Part shown: positions 38,757 through 46,736 of the stretch, in pieces
Layout of the letters: each line of letters starts with the position of its first letter
How positions within the stretch are numbered: the first letter of the stretch is position 1
Assembly: GCA_016721425.1 (NCBI GenBank)
Contig: JADKID010000012.1
Coordinates: 186,001 to 250,000, forward strand
Source: Bryobacterales bacterium
GTDB lineage: Bacteria > Acidobacteriota > Terriglobia > Bryobacterales > Bryobacteraceae
Reading direction: 5' to 3'
DNA: 64,000 nt
Translations under genes and position numbers: made by a program
The notes under the pieces: model-generated
Told to the model about the DNA's origin: nothing
The model's database searches: none
The model's input: only the letters and a program-made list of their open reading frames with translations

Positions 38757-39839
38757 CTAGCGCTGGATGCGGGCCGAGCCGCCTTTGGCAAAGGCGCGGA
38801 CCTGGTCCACGGTGGCCATGGTGGTGTCGCCGGGGTAGGTGGTGAGCAGGGCGCCGTGGGCCCAGCCGAGGTTGACGGCTTCCTGTGGCTCCTCGCCGGT
38901 GAGCAGGCCGTAGATGAAGCCGGAGGCGTAGCCGTCGCCGCCGCCGACGCGATCGAGGACGTCGAGTTCGGCGGTGGGGGCCATGTAGGTTTTGCCGTCG
39001 ATCCAGGCCACGGCGCCCCACGAGTGGCGGTTGGTGGAGTGGACTTCGCGGAGGGTGGTGGCGACGATCTTGACCTTGGGATACTTCACGATCGCCTTGT
39101 CGATCATGCCGAAGAAGGTGCTGGGATCGAGCTTCGATTTGGCAGCCACCTCGGGCCCAGGGATGCCGAGGCCCATCTGGAGATCTTCCTCGTTGCCGAC
39201 GATGACATCGACGTTTTCGACGATGCGGTGGAGGACGGAGAGGGCGCGCTCGTGCCCGCCCCAGATGTTCCAGAGCTTGGCGCGATAGTTGAGATCGAAC
39301 GACGTGACGGCGCCGTGTTTCTTGGCGGCCGCCATGGCTTCGACGATCAGTTCGCCGGTGGTTTCAGAGAGCGCCGCAAAGATGCCGCCGCTGTGGAACC
39401 ACTTGACGCCCTGGCCGAAGATCTCGTCCCAGTTGAAGTCGCCGGGCTTGAGCTGGGCGCCGGCCTCGTTGCAGCGGTTGTAGAAGACGACAGGGGCGCG
39501 CACGCCCTGGCCGCGATCGCTGTAGACGGCGGCCATGTTGGGGCCGTTGACGCCGTTGTGCTTGAAGTTCTTGTAGAAGGGCTTGACGCCCATCGCCTTG
39601 ACGCGTTCCTTGATGAGATCGCCAATGGGGTAATCCACCATGGCCGAGGCCACGGCAGTGCGCATGCCGAAGCAATCGGCCAGGTTGGCGGCGCAGTTGA
39701 ACTCGCCGCCGCTGACGTGGATCTGGCAACCGGCGGCCTTGCGGAAGGGGATGATGCCCGGATCGAGGCGGTGCACCAGCGCGCCGAGGGAGAGGAAATC
39801 GAGCGAGGCGTTCTCGAGAATGTTGAGTCCGTATTTCAT
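38757..39839 (-). CDS. PfkB family sugar kinase, 2-keto-3-deoxygluconate-kinase-like
   Basis: 360 residues. Ribokinase fold with the N-terminal VSGGEFNCAANLADCFG (substrate-binding G-G-x-x-N-x-A) and the C-terminal catalytic motif DRVGGGDGYASGFIYGL, in which the family GAGD reads GGGD as in many KDG kinases. It would phosphorylate a sugar acid such as 2-keto-3-deoxygluconate. It follows gnd by 15 bases on the same strand, tying it to gluconate/pentose-phosphate metabolism. The exact substrate is inferred. Confidence 0.85.
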   Translation of the reverse strand: MKYGLNILENASLDFLSLGALVHRLDPGIIPFRKAAGCQIHVSGGEFNCAANLADCFGMRTAVASAMVDYPIGDLIKERVKAMGVKPFYKNFKHNGVNGPNMAAVYSDRGQGVRAPVVFYNRCNEAGAQLKPGDFNWDEIFGQGVKWFHSGGIFAALSETTGELIVEAMAAAKKHGAVTSFDLNYRAKLWNIWGGHERALSVLHRIVENVDVIVGNEEDLQMGLGIPGPEVAAKSKLDPSTFFGMIDKAIVKYPKVKIVATTLREVHSTNRHSWGAVAWIDGKTYMAPTAELDVLDRVGGGDGYASGFIYGLLTGEEPQEAVNLGWAHGALLTTYPGDTTMATVDQVRAFAKGGSARIQR

Positions 39840-39854
39840 ATTGTGATCTTTCCC

Positions 39855-41312
39855 CTAGACGGTATAGATGCCGGAAGCGACGCGTCCGCCGTGCCCGGTC
39901 CAATTGGTGTGGAAGAACTCGCCGCGGGGCTTGTCGATGCGCTCGTAGGTATGGGCGCCGAAGAAATCGCGCTGGGCCTGAAGCAGGTTGGCGGGCAGGC
40001 GGCCGGTACGGAATCCGTCATAGAAGCCGAGGGCGGTGGTGAAGGCCGGGGTGGGCACGCCGTACTCGATGGCCTGGATGATGGCGCGGCGCCAGGACGC
40101 CTGGTAGCTGACAACGAGCTTGGTGAAGAACTCGTCCAGCAGCAGGTTGGTGAGGCCGGGGTTGGTATCGAAGGCGTCCTTGATCTTGCCGAGGAACCGG
40201 CTGCGGATGATGCAGCCGCCGCGCCACATGAGGGCGATGCCGCCGAAGTTGAGATTCCACTTGTACTCTTTGGCCGCTTCGCGCAACAGCATGTAGCCCT
40301 GGGCGTAGGAGACGATCTTGGAGCAGAAGAGCGCGCGGCGGACGTCTTCGATGAAGGCGGCGCGATCGTGAGTGGCCTTGTGGTCCGGGCCCGGCAGGAT
40401 GGCCGCTGCCTTGACGCGCTCGTCCTTGATGGCCGAGAGGCAGCGCGAGAACACGGCTTCACCGATGAGGGTGACGGGCATGCCGAGATCGAGGGCGCTG
40501 AGGCAAGTCCACTTGCCGGTGCCCTTCTGGCCGGCGGTATCGAGGATCTTGTCGATGATCGGCGCGCCGTCGTCGTCCTTCTTGGCGAAGATCTGCTGCG
40601 TGATGTCGATGAGGTAGCTATCGAGCTCGCCCTTGTTCCAATCGGCGAAGACCTCGTGGAGTTCGTCGGGCGTGAGGCCGAGCGCGTCCTTGAGCAACTG
40701 GTAGGCCTCGCAGATCAACTGCATGTCGCCGTATTCGATGCCGTTGTGGACCATCTTGACGTAGTGGCCGGCGCCGTTTTCGCCCACCCACTCGCAGCAC
40801 GGGGAGCCGTCGTCGACCTTGGCGGAGATGGCCTGGAAGATCTCCTTCACGTGGGGCCACGCGGCGGGGTTGCCGCCGGGCATGATGGAGGGGCCGTTGC
40901 GCGCGCCCTCTTCGCCGCCGGAGACGCCGGTGCCGATGTAGAGGATGCCCTTCTCGGCCAGCGCCGCGGTGCGGCGGTTGGTATCGGGGAAGTGGGAGTT
41001 GCCGCCGTCGATGATGATGTCGCCCTCTTCGAGGTGCGGCAGGATCTGCTCGATCATCTTGTCGACCGTGTCGCCGGCCTTCACCATCAGCATGACGCGC
41101 CGCGGCCGTTTGAGCAGTTGGACGAGCTCTTCCATGGAGTGCGCGCCCACGACCGCCGTGCCCTTCGCCTCGTTGTTGATGAACTCGTCAACCTTGGAGA
41201 CGGTCCGATTGAATACGGCCACTTTGTAGCCGTGATCGTTCATGTTGAGAACCAGGTTCTGGCCCATTACCGCCAGGCCGACCAGGCCGATATCGCAACT
41301 CGCGTTAGACAT
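39855..41312 (-). CDS. gnd: 6-phosphogluconate dehydrogenase, decarboxylating
   Basis: 485 residues, the long (about 470-485) form. Rossmann start DIGLVGLAVMGQNLVLNM, NADP-region NRT (35-37), substrate motif GGNSHFPDT and GVSGGEEGA, the catalytic lysine-containing GAGHYVKMVHNGIEYGD, and the C-terminal HTNWTGHGG. It oxidises 6-phosphogluconate to ribulose-5-phosphate, giving NADPH and CO2. AGGAGATTCT lies directly upstream of the ATG. Confidence 0.97.
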   Translation of the reverse strand: MSNASCDIGLVGLAVMGQNLVLNMNDHGYKVAVFNRTVSKVDEFINNEAKGTAVVGAHSMEELVQLLKRPRRVMLMVKAGDTVDKMIEQILPHLEEGDIIIDGGNSHFPDTNRRTAALAEKGILYIGTGVSGGEEGARNGPSIMPGGNPAAWPHVKEIFQAISAKVDDGSPCCEWVGENGAGHYVKMVHNGIEYGDMQLICEAYQLLKDALGLTPDELHEVFADWNKGELDSYLIDITQQIFAKKDDDGAPIIDKILDTAGQKGTGKWTCLSALDLGMPVTLIGEAVFSRCLSAIKDERVKAAAILPGPDHKATHDRAAFIEDVRRALFCSKIVSYAQGYMLLREAAKEYKWNLNFGGIALMWRGGCIIRSRFLGKIKDAFDTNPGLTNLLLDEFFTKLVVSYQASWRRAIIQAIEYGVPTPAFTTALGFYDGFRTGRLPANLLQAQRDFFGAHTYERIDKPRGEFFHTNWTGHGGRVASGIYTV

Positions 41313-41452
41313 AGAATCTCCTGATGAATAGGTGAGCTACTGGCATGCCAGTCTTGTCGCTCGTCCGTTAACATTCTATCCAGAAACGGGAGCGGGTGTC
41401 GGGGAGATTCGGGCTTTGTGGTCGCATACGGCGTGCGATGGGCAGCGGCTGG

Positions 41453-42148
41453 CTAGCGTGATGTTCCGGCGGCGAGGGTGGAGGAATCGGCGGATTGGGT
41501 TCGATTGGTCAAGTTGCCCGGCGCGGAATGAACGAACTCCTGGTTGAGTTTGAGCAGCGTATCCTGCAGGCAAGCGTCGAGTTCTGCCTTATCGAAGGAG
41601 GCCTGGGATCGGGCGATGGCGGCTTGCTGCCGATGGAGTTGTGCGACATTGACGAGCACGGGCGGAGCGGAGGGCTGTTCGCCGGATTCGAATGACTCAG
41701 GAGCCTGGGTACTGAGACGGTTGGTCTGAAAGGCTCTCAGTTCCTTCAGGGTCTTGTGATAGGTTCGCTCGGCGCGGCGCATGTAGAGATCGATGCGTTT
41801 GAGGCGGTTGGACATATCGAAGTAGAGCAGCGGGTCGTCGCCATTGCAGATGGGGCCGGCCTGGGATGCGACTTCGGCGCGGCGGCAGCGGCGGAGGGTC
41901 CAGGCGGCGTGGGCGTGTTGGGCGAAGAGCTCGCGCTCGATGGCGCCGACTGGTTGGATTTCGGCTTCGAGGTCGGCCATGAATTGGTCGAATTCCTCCT
42001 CCTGTCCGGCGAGGACGACGAAATCCTGGGAGGAGAGTCCGTGGGTGGTGGCGTTGCGGGCGGAGGCGGTTTTGCCCTCAGCGGTGCGGGGCCCGGTGGA
42101 ACGGCGGGCGTTGGCTTGATTGGCGGCGATCTGGGCGGCAGTGGCCAT
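41453..42148 (-). CDS. Repeat-family protein of unknown function (copy 1, full length)
   Basis: 231 residues from the ATG at 42148 (AAGGA eight bases upstream). The N-terminus is MATAAQIAANQANARRSTGP followed by a RTAEGK...NATTHGLSS stretch, which recurs as a multi-copy gene in Acidobacteriota. A central coiled region with arginine-rich segments follows (RRAERTYHKTLKELRAFQ, about 120-137). No catalytic motif is seen. The second copy at 46064-46474 shares the N-terminal about 75 codons and the upstream leader almost exactly. Role unknown; mobility is suggested by copy structure. Confidence 0.7.
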   Translation of the reverse strand: MATAAQIAANQANARRSTGPRTAEGKTASARNATTHGLSSQDFVVLAGQEEEFDQFMADLEAEIQPVGAIERELFAQHAHAAWTLRRCRRAEVASQAGPICNGDDPLLYFDMSNRLKRIDLYMRRAERTYHKTLKELRAFQTNRLSTQAPESFESGEQPSAPPVLVNVAQLHRQQAAIARSQASFDKAELDACLQDTLLKLNQEFVHSAPGNLTNRTQSADSSTLAAGTSR

Positions 42149-42440
42149 GATGGAGTCCTTTCGAGGCAGGCGGTAGAACGCAAACGGCCCCGCCGGGTGA
42201 GGGCAGGGCCATTTGGTTTTGGCGGGAGGCCGCGGGAACGGCACCCGACGATACGGTAGCAGACGGGTGCAAGCATTTTGGGGTGGAGGGGCGGGTGAAG
42301 GAGGGCGGGAGTGTGAAAAACGTTGGGGAAATCGCGGATGATTAAGGTTGGATTAAGGTGTGAACGGGGGTGGGGGAGGGGGACGCGGACGCGAAGTTCC
42401 GGCCGTTCTCTCCCGCTTGCGGACGCGCGCGGTACTCAGA
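41890..42440. repeat. Direct repeat, copy 1 (about 0.55 kb: repeat-family gene 5' half plus leader)
   Basis: This stretch matches 46217-46736 in the same orientation at well above 90% identity by eye. It spans the N-terminal codons and about 290 bases of non-coding leader, including a GGCCCCGCC-type hairpin at about 42189-42211. The leader (42149-42566) has no other gene. Copy 1 keeps a 34-base stretch bounded by GCGGACGCG repeats that copy 2 has lost. Confidence 0.85.
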
Positions 42441-42566
42441 CTTCAGGGCGGTTCTGAAGCTCCTGTGCGAAGGGGAAGACCCGGCACCCCGCTCAGCCGC
42501 ACCCGGCAACGGATGGGCACTGGGGTCAGCGTGAATCTGGCGCACTGCGGTGAGATACTGATAGGC

Positions 42567-42803
42567 GTGCCGACGATTCTGTGGGTAGGGCCGTACCGAA
42601 TGTACTATCACAGCCACGAGCCGAACGAGCCTGCCCACGTGCATGTGGACCGAGACGATCAGTCGGCGAAGTTCTGGCTAGTCCCGGTAGGGCTGGCTAG
42701 GAACCTTGGCTTCAGCGCGGTGGAGCTTGGGCGAGTCCACCGCCTGGTGGCGGAGAATCGCGATTACCTGTTGGAGAAATGGAATGAACGCTTCCCATCT
42801 TAA
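42567..42803 (+). CDS. DUF4160 domain protein (putative toxin-antitoxin component)
   Basis: 78 residues from a GTG. The full DUF4160 signature is present: PTILWVGPYRMYYHSHEPNEPAHVHV, then AKFWL and a C-terminal E-x-x-x-I/V-x-x-N-x-x-x-L-x-x-x-W-N. The domain almost always stands next to a DUF2442 gene, which here overlaps it by 20 bases. The pair is widely predicted to be toxin-antitoxin-like, but function is unproven. Confidence 0.85.
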   Translation: MPTILWVGPYRMYYHSHEPNEPAHVHVDRDDQSAKFWLVPVGLARNLGFSAVELGRVHRLVAENRDYLLEKWNERFPS

Positions 42804-43059
42804 TCCCGGAGAACGAGTACGGGATGTGCAAGTCACTGAGGACACACTGGCGGTGGACCTGGCGGACGGGCGCACCATCATCGTTCCATTAACTTGGTAT
42901 CCGCGGCTTCTGAGCGCGTCCATGGAGCAGCGATCCCACTGGAAGATCAGCGGGGCGGGCTATGGGATTCACTGGCCTGACATTGACGAGGACTTGAGCA
43001 CGGAGGGGTTGCTGCGGGGCGCCCCTGCCGCCGCCGAACCTGCCCGGCTCAGCCACTGA
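42784..43059 (+). CDS. DUF2442 domain protein (partner of DUF4160)
   Basis: 91 residues from the ATG at 42784, inside the end of the DUF4160 gene. The family pattern is clear: VRDVQVTEDTLAVDLADGRTIIVPLTWYPRL (about 12-42), then W-K-I-S-G-x-G-x-G-I-H-W-P-D-I-D-E-D-L (about 53-72). The tail after LSTEGLLRG is Ala/Pro-rich, as usual. DNA-binding antitoxin role is assumed for the family. Confidence 0.88.
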   Translation: MNASHLNPGERVRDVQVTEDTLAVDLADGRTIIVPLTWYPRLLSASMEQRSHWKISGAGYGIHWPDIDEDLSTEGLLRGAPAAAEPARLSH

Positions 43060-43116
43060 GGGTTTCGAGGGGAAGGCGTCCTGGATCGCATCGTGCATCG
43101 GGTGTACCGGATGGAG

Positions 43117-43890
43117 TTACGGGGCGAAACGATGCGCAGGTATCCGCCGAAGCCGACGGAGCGCTGAGGGCTCTCCGGGGCACTCCAGGATTGAAGAGGA
43201 AGGGGACCTAACGCCCCCTAACGTGCTCGCCGCTTGTAGTACCGTCGTATCAGTTCTAATGAGCTTGAGTACGCCGAAGCTGCCTCCCGAGCCAAAAACG
43301 TGGATGGGTATATCAACGAACCCCGCGGGGCCCGGAGTTGCTCGACGAACCGTGAAGCTCGGTCCGGTGCATGAGAGTAGGATGCTGCGCACCGGCATCC
43401 TCGCACTCCTCATCCTCTCCGCCGCCGACTGGCTCAACTGGCGCGGGCCGCACTTCAACTTTCGCGCCGATGTGGGGTGACGCCGTTGAGCGCACAGAAT
43501 GTGCCCCGGAGACGGACGAACTCGTCGCCCGCAGTAGAAACTGAAGCGTAGAGCTACTCGGCGGGAAAGAGGGTCTCCGACGCGGACAACCTGCCCCGGC
43601 TTGATGCTCCGGAGAGCGGCGATGCAATCCGGAGTGACGGGGAGGAGGTCCTGAATCCGGTTCGAGGGTGCGCGCACGATCAGAATTGCGATCCGGCCTA
43701 GCTTCAAGTCTTGCTGGTACGGGATGTTCTTATCGAGTGTTATCAGAACGTCGAATTGGGATTCTGCCAATGAGAGCAACTCGCCGTTCTTCTTGCCAGC
43801 CCATCCACATTCGGCGACGGATCGACACTCGTGGCCTTTCAGATGACCGGCAAGTTTGCGCGGAAGGTTCTCATCGATCAGGACCTTCAT
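43117..43890 (-). CDS. DUF5615 PIN-like protein with an aberrant C-terminal read-through
   Basis: The first about 105 codons (43576-43890) are a complete DUF5615 PIN-like domain: MKVLIDENLPRKL, a central LITLDKNI and IRIQ/LL end, with acidic residues (D6, E7, D53) as in PIN nucleases. After VVRVG the frame runs on for about 150 codons of unrelated sequence. Part of that is the antisense of a PQQ-propeller gene fragment. The usual stop has been lost, by frameshift or by insertion of foreign sequence. Coupled to the DUF433 gene by a four-base overlap, forming a VapBC-like pair. Confidence 0.75.
   Translation of the reverse strand: MKVLIDENLPRKLAGHLKGHECRSVAECGWAGKKNGELLSLAESQFDVLITLDKNIPYQQDLKLGRIAILIVRAPSNRIQDLLPVTPDCIAALRSIKPGQVVRVGDPLSRRVALRFSFYCGRRVRPSPGHILCAQRRHPTSARKLKCGPRQLSQSAAERMRSARMPVRSILLSCTGPSFTVRRATPGPAGFVDIPIHVFGSGGSFGVLKLIRTDTTVLQAASTLGGVRSPSSSILECPGEPSALRRLRRIPAHRFAP
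43352..43480 (+). pseudogene. 5' fragment of a PQQ-propeller gene
   Basis: About 115 bases match the promoter-proximal end of the two PQQ-propeller genes at 54591 and 58502, including the pre-start leader (GGTGCATGA-AGTAGG) and the first codons MLRTGILALL and WLNWRGPHFN. The frame stops after 32 codons (43382-43480). The rest of the gene is absent. This is a relic of a third copy, left in the 3' part of the DUF5615 gene on the opposite strand. Confidence 0.85.
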
Positions 43891-44099
43891 CGCGAGCTGA
43901 TGAGGAGTGCTTTGGCTTTTTCGAGCGCGGCGATCGCAGCTTCTCTGCTCACCGACGGGAAGTTATCCAGAAATTCGTCCAGCGTATCGCCGGCTTCGAG
44001 GTAGTCGATGAGAGAGCCGGCGGGCACACGTGTTCCCCGGAAGCACGGCGTACCTCCCAGGATTTCAGGATCGCTGACGATCACTGACTGGCGTTCCAT
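43887..44099 (-). CDS. DUF433 antitoxin-like protein
   Basis: 70 residues from the ATG at 44099. The DUF433 signature is complete: ILGGTPCFRGTRVPAGSLIDYLEAGDTLDEFLDNFPSVSREAAIAAL, a winged-helix fold. Next to a DUF5615 PIN-like gene it forms a recognised toxin-antitoxin-type pair; the DUF433 protein is the expected DNA-binding antitoxin. The TGA stop overlaps the partner ATG. Confidence 0.92.
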   Translation of the reverse strand: MERQSVIVSDPEILGGTPCFRGTRVPAGSLIDYLEAGDTLDEFLDNFPSVSREAAIAALEKAKALLISSR

Positions 44100-44354
44100 G
44101 ACGCACCTCTCGACCTCTAGCGTAACAGGGGCCGACTGGAGTGAGGTTGCCAGGTCCAAGGCAGGCCCAGGCTCGAAGGCGCCGATTTGGCGCCCCCATC
44201 CACCTGGCGGACGTCTCTGTCCACGGGACATGAGCGTACCGAAAAGTGGTATCCCGGATCCAGCAATCTGAGCTTCTCCCGATGAAGGCAACCAGACGGG
44301 TTGACCCGCGCTGGAAAGGGGTGGGGCAGAACTCGAAGGAGACGCTGCCCCGGC

Positions 44355-45140
44355 TTACGGGCGCTGTGCGGAGGCGAGCCAGGCTTCGGCGTTTTTGGAG
44401 CGGATTTTCTCCTTGACCGAATCCGAGACGCGGAGCATCTCGAGCTTAGCGAAGGCGGGGCCGGGATAGTGGAAGGGCATTCCGGTGCCGAACAGGATGC
44501 GGTCCTCGCCGAGGATGGAGAGCAACTGGCCGATTTCGTTGCCGAATTCGGCGGAGAGCCGCGAGATGTCGACGGCGTAGTTATCGGGCACAGCGCTGCC
44601 TTTGCGGGCGAGGCCGGAGCCGGCGACGCCGCTAGCGTTCTGAATCAGGAAGCGGGCCTTGGGGCAGGCGCGGACGAGGCCGGCGATTTCATCGAAGGGC
44701 AGATCGGGAATGTCCACCAGCCAGCCCTGCTGGCGGCGGTCCTCCACGCGGCACGGAATGGAGATGACCATGCCGCGGGCGGCGGCGGCGTTGACCATGT
44801 CGCGGCAGCGCGGGTCCGTGAGTTTGTAGTTGTGCCAGCGAGGATAGAGGCGCAGCCCGCGCATGCCGAAATGCCGGGCGCAGATGTTCAGATCGTCCTC
44901 CCAACCGGCGTAGACGGGGCTGAGCACGGCGAAGGGGATGAAGCGGGCGCGGTGGGACTCGATTTCGGCGGCGAGCTCTTCGTTGCCGGCCTGGGGATTG
45001 CGGTAGGTGATGGCGGCGGCGCTGGAGACGATGGCACGGCCGATTTGGAAACGGTCCATGTAGGCAGCCAGTGCGGGGGCCGTGTTGTAGCGGAGTTGGC
45101 GGAATGCGAAATGTCCGAGATAGGCGTTGACGTCGATCAC
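44355..45140 (-). CDS. Amidohydrolase-fold protein lacking the N-terminal metal motif
   Basis: 261 residues from a GTG. The TIM-barrel pattern of amidohydrolase_2 is seen (MRGLRLYPRWHNYKL, the closing DRILFGTGMPFHYPGPA with final Asp-region, and the short C-terminal helix). The usual D-x-H-x-H start is DVNAYLGHFAFR, so the first two metal histidines are missing. Such 'D-V-N-x-x-L-G' proteins form a recognised branch of the family in planctomycetes and Acidobacteriota; metal use and substrate are unknown. It overlaps the upstream amidohydrolase by one base (TAGTG). Confidence 0.8.
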   Translation of the reverse strand: MIDVNAYLGHFAFRQLRYNTAPALAAYMDRFQIGRAIVSSAAAITYRNPQAGNEELAAEIESHRARFIPFAVLSPVYAGWEDDLNICARHFGMRGLRLYPRWHNYKLTDPRCRDMVNAAAARGMVISIPCRVEDRRQQGWLVDIPDLPFDEIAGLVRACPKARFLIQNASGVAGSGLARKGSAVPDNYAVDISRLSAEFGNEIGQLLSILGEDRILFGTGMPFHYPGPAFAKLEMLRVSDSVKEKIRSKNAEAWLASAQRP

Positions 45141-46024
45141 TATGCCCTCCGGCGAGCGAGGATTCGCCGCATGTTTCCACTGAGGATTTTTGCCCGGTCG
45201 GCATCGCTGAGGACGGCGGAACGAATGCGGCCGACGCTGGCGGTCATCGACATGTCACAGCCGAACAGGACGCGATCGGCGCCCATGACTTTGACGGCGA
45301 ACTCGACAGTGCCCTCGTCGAGGACGCTGCCGCTGGTATCGATGAAGACGCTGGGGGCGTTGCGGAGCGCCTTAACGGTCCATTCCCAATCGCCGCCGCC
45401 GGCGATGTGCGCGCAGATAATCATGGCTTCCGGGTAGCGCTTCGCCAATTCGGCGAAGGTCCCGCCGTCGCTGATTCTGGGTTGGGGCGTGTCGAGCCAG
45501 TAGGTGTGGCCTGCGTGGTGAAGGATGGGAATCCGCAGTTCGATGGCGCGCTCGACGAGGGGCCAGAGGACGGGCTCGGTGGCAACGTAGTCGTTATAGA
45601 GCTTCACGCCGACGAAGCCGAGTTTGGTGATGCAGCGGTCGATTTCGTCGCGGGCGTCGCGGGCATAGCCTGGGTTGACGAAGCAGTAGCCGAGAATGCG
45701 GCCGGGATAGCGGCGGGCGGCATCGGCGACCCAATCGTTGCATTGGCGGAAGTCCTCGGGGGTAGCTGGGCGGCGTGGGCTGAGGATGGAGCAGACGAGC
45801 TGATCGATACCGAGGGCGTCGGCGGCCTCGATCAACTGGCGGTCGGCTTCGGCCCAGCTTGGGTTGGAGTGGTGGGCGAGGTGGGAGTGGGCGTCGATGA
45901 CCTGGACCGCGGGGGCGGGAACCGCGGGGGCGGGGTTGACGTTGGCGGACACAGAGAGCGGCGCGGCCACGAAGCCGGCGCCAAAGGAGCGGCGGGACAT
46001 GCGGCCCGAAGTGGACAAGGCCAT
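45140..46024 (-). CDS. Tat-exported amidohydrolase (amidohydrolase_2 family)
   Basis: 294 residues. A Tat signal SRRSFGAGF (9-17) is followed by an Ala/Pro-rich linker. The barrel keeps the metal residues DAHSHL (44-49), HHAGH (about 165-169), AHIAGG and FGCDMS near the end. It probably works as a pair with the HxH-less paralog directly downstream. Substrates in this broad family include aromatic carboxylates and lactones. No neighbouring pathway gene narrows it. Confidence 0.88.
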   Translation of the reverse strand: MALSTSGRMSRRSFGAGFVAAPLSVSANVNPAPAVPAPAVQVIDAHSHLAHHSNPSWAEADRQLIEAADALGIDQLVCSILSPRRPATPEDFRQCNDWVADAARRYPGRILGYCFVNPGYARDARDEIDRCITKLGFVGVKLYNDYVATEPVLWPLVERAIELRIPILHHAGHTYWLDTPQPRISDGGTFAELAKRYPEAMIICAHIAGGGDWEWTVKALRNAPSVFIDTSGSVLDEGTVEFAVKVMGADRVLFGCDMSMTASVGRIRSAVLSDADRAKILSGNMRRILARRRA

Positions 46025-46063
46025 GAATCCTCCCCATCCCGGAACGCCGGGCTTGGCTGTAAG

Positions 46064-46474
46064 CTATCTGGAAATGCCGTGGTGTGTCAACGCGGCGGCT
46101 TTGAGTTGCTGCCGCTGTGCGAAGAGGCGGGCGACGCGCCCATCGCGTTCAACGAACCTGGTAGCGAGGAGGGGTTCGGCTTCGGCGGTAAGGAGTGCGT
46201 TGGTGGCTCTCTCGATGGCGGAGGGTCCAGGCGGCGTGGGCGTGTTGGGCGAAGAGCTGCGTTCGATGGCGCCGGCTGGTTGGATTTCGGCTTCGAGGTC
46301 GGCCATAAATTGGTCGAATTCCTCCTCCTGTCCGGCGAGGACGACGAAATCCTGGAAGGAGAGTCCGTGGGTGGTGGCGTTGCGGGCGGAGGCGGTTTTG
46401 CCCTCGGCGGTGCGGGGCTTGGTGGAACGGCGGGCGTTGGCTTGATTGGCGGCGATCTGGGCGGCAGTGGCCAT
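46064..46474 (-). CDS. Repeat-family protein of unknown function (copy 2, frameshifted and chimeric)
   Basis: 136 residues from the ATG at 46474. The first about 70 codons are nearly identical to copy 1 (41453-42148). Near codon 71 one G is missing relative to copy 1 (CGCAGCTC against CGCGAGCTC), changing the frame. About 45 bases later the homology ends altogether at 46217. The remaining tail (AIERATNALLTAEAEPLL and on) is unrelated to copy 1, though it reads like a real protein. Probably a decayed or recombinant copy. Confidence 0.6.
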   Translation of the reverse strand: MATAAQIAANQANARRSTKPRTAEGKTASARNATTHGLSFQDFVVLAGQEEEFDQFMADLEAEIQPAGAIERSSSPNTPTPPGPSAIERATNALLTAEAEPLLATRFVERDGRVARLFAQRQQLKAAALTHHGISR

Positions 46475-46736
46475 GATGGAGTCCTTTCGAGGCAGGCGGT
46501 AGAACGCAAACGGCCCCGCCGGGTGAGGGCGGGGCCATTTGGTTTTGGCGGGAGGCCGCGGGAACGGCACCCGACGATACGGTAGCAGACGGGTGCAAGC
46601 ATTTTGGGGTGGAGGTGGGGGTGAGGGAGGGCGGGAGTGTGAAAAACGTTGGGGAAATCGCGGATGACTAAGGTTGGATTAAGGTGTGAACGGGTTTGTG
46701 GGGGAGGGTGGGACGCGGACGCGCGCGGTACTCAGA
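46217..46736. repeat. Direct repeat, copy 2
   Basis: Same orientation as 41890-42440. The identity is as strong in the non-coding leader as in the coding part, including the GGCCCCGCC/GGCGGGGCC hairpin at about 46511-46535. Relative to copy 1 a 34-base segment between two GCGGACGCG words is deleted, a typical slippage event. Both copies end at GGTACTCAGA. Confidence 0.85.

Noticed and set aside
38553..41324. A 923-codon open frame on the plus strand
   Set aside because: It is antisense to gnd and the PfkB kinase, reads through the poly-C tract, and has no motif. Long antisense frames are expected in GC-rich DNA.
44100..44354. Possible small gene or insertion-sequence remnant
   Set aside because: Only a GGCGCC palindrome pair and short frames are visible; nothing could be matched to a known transposase end.
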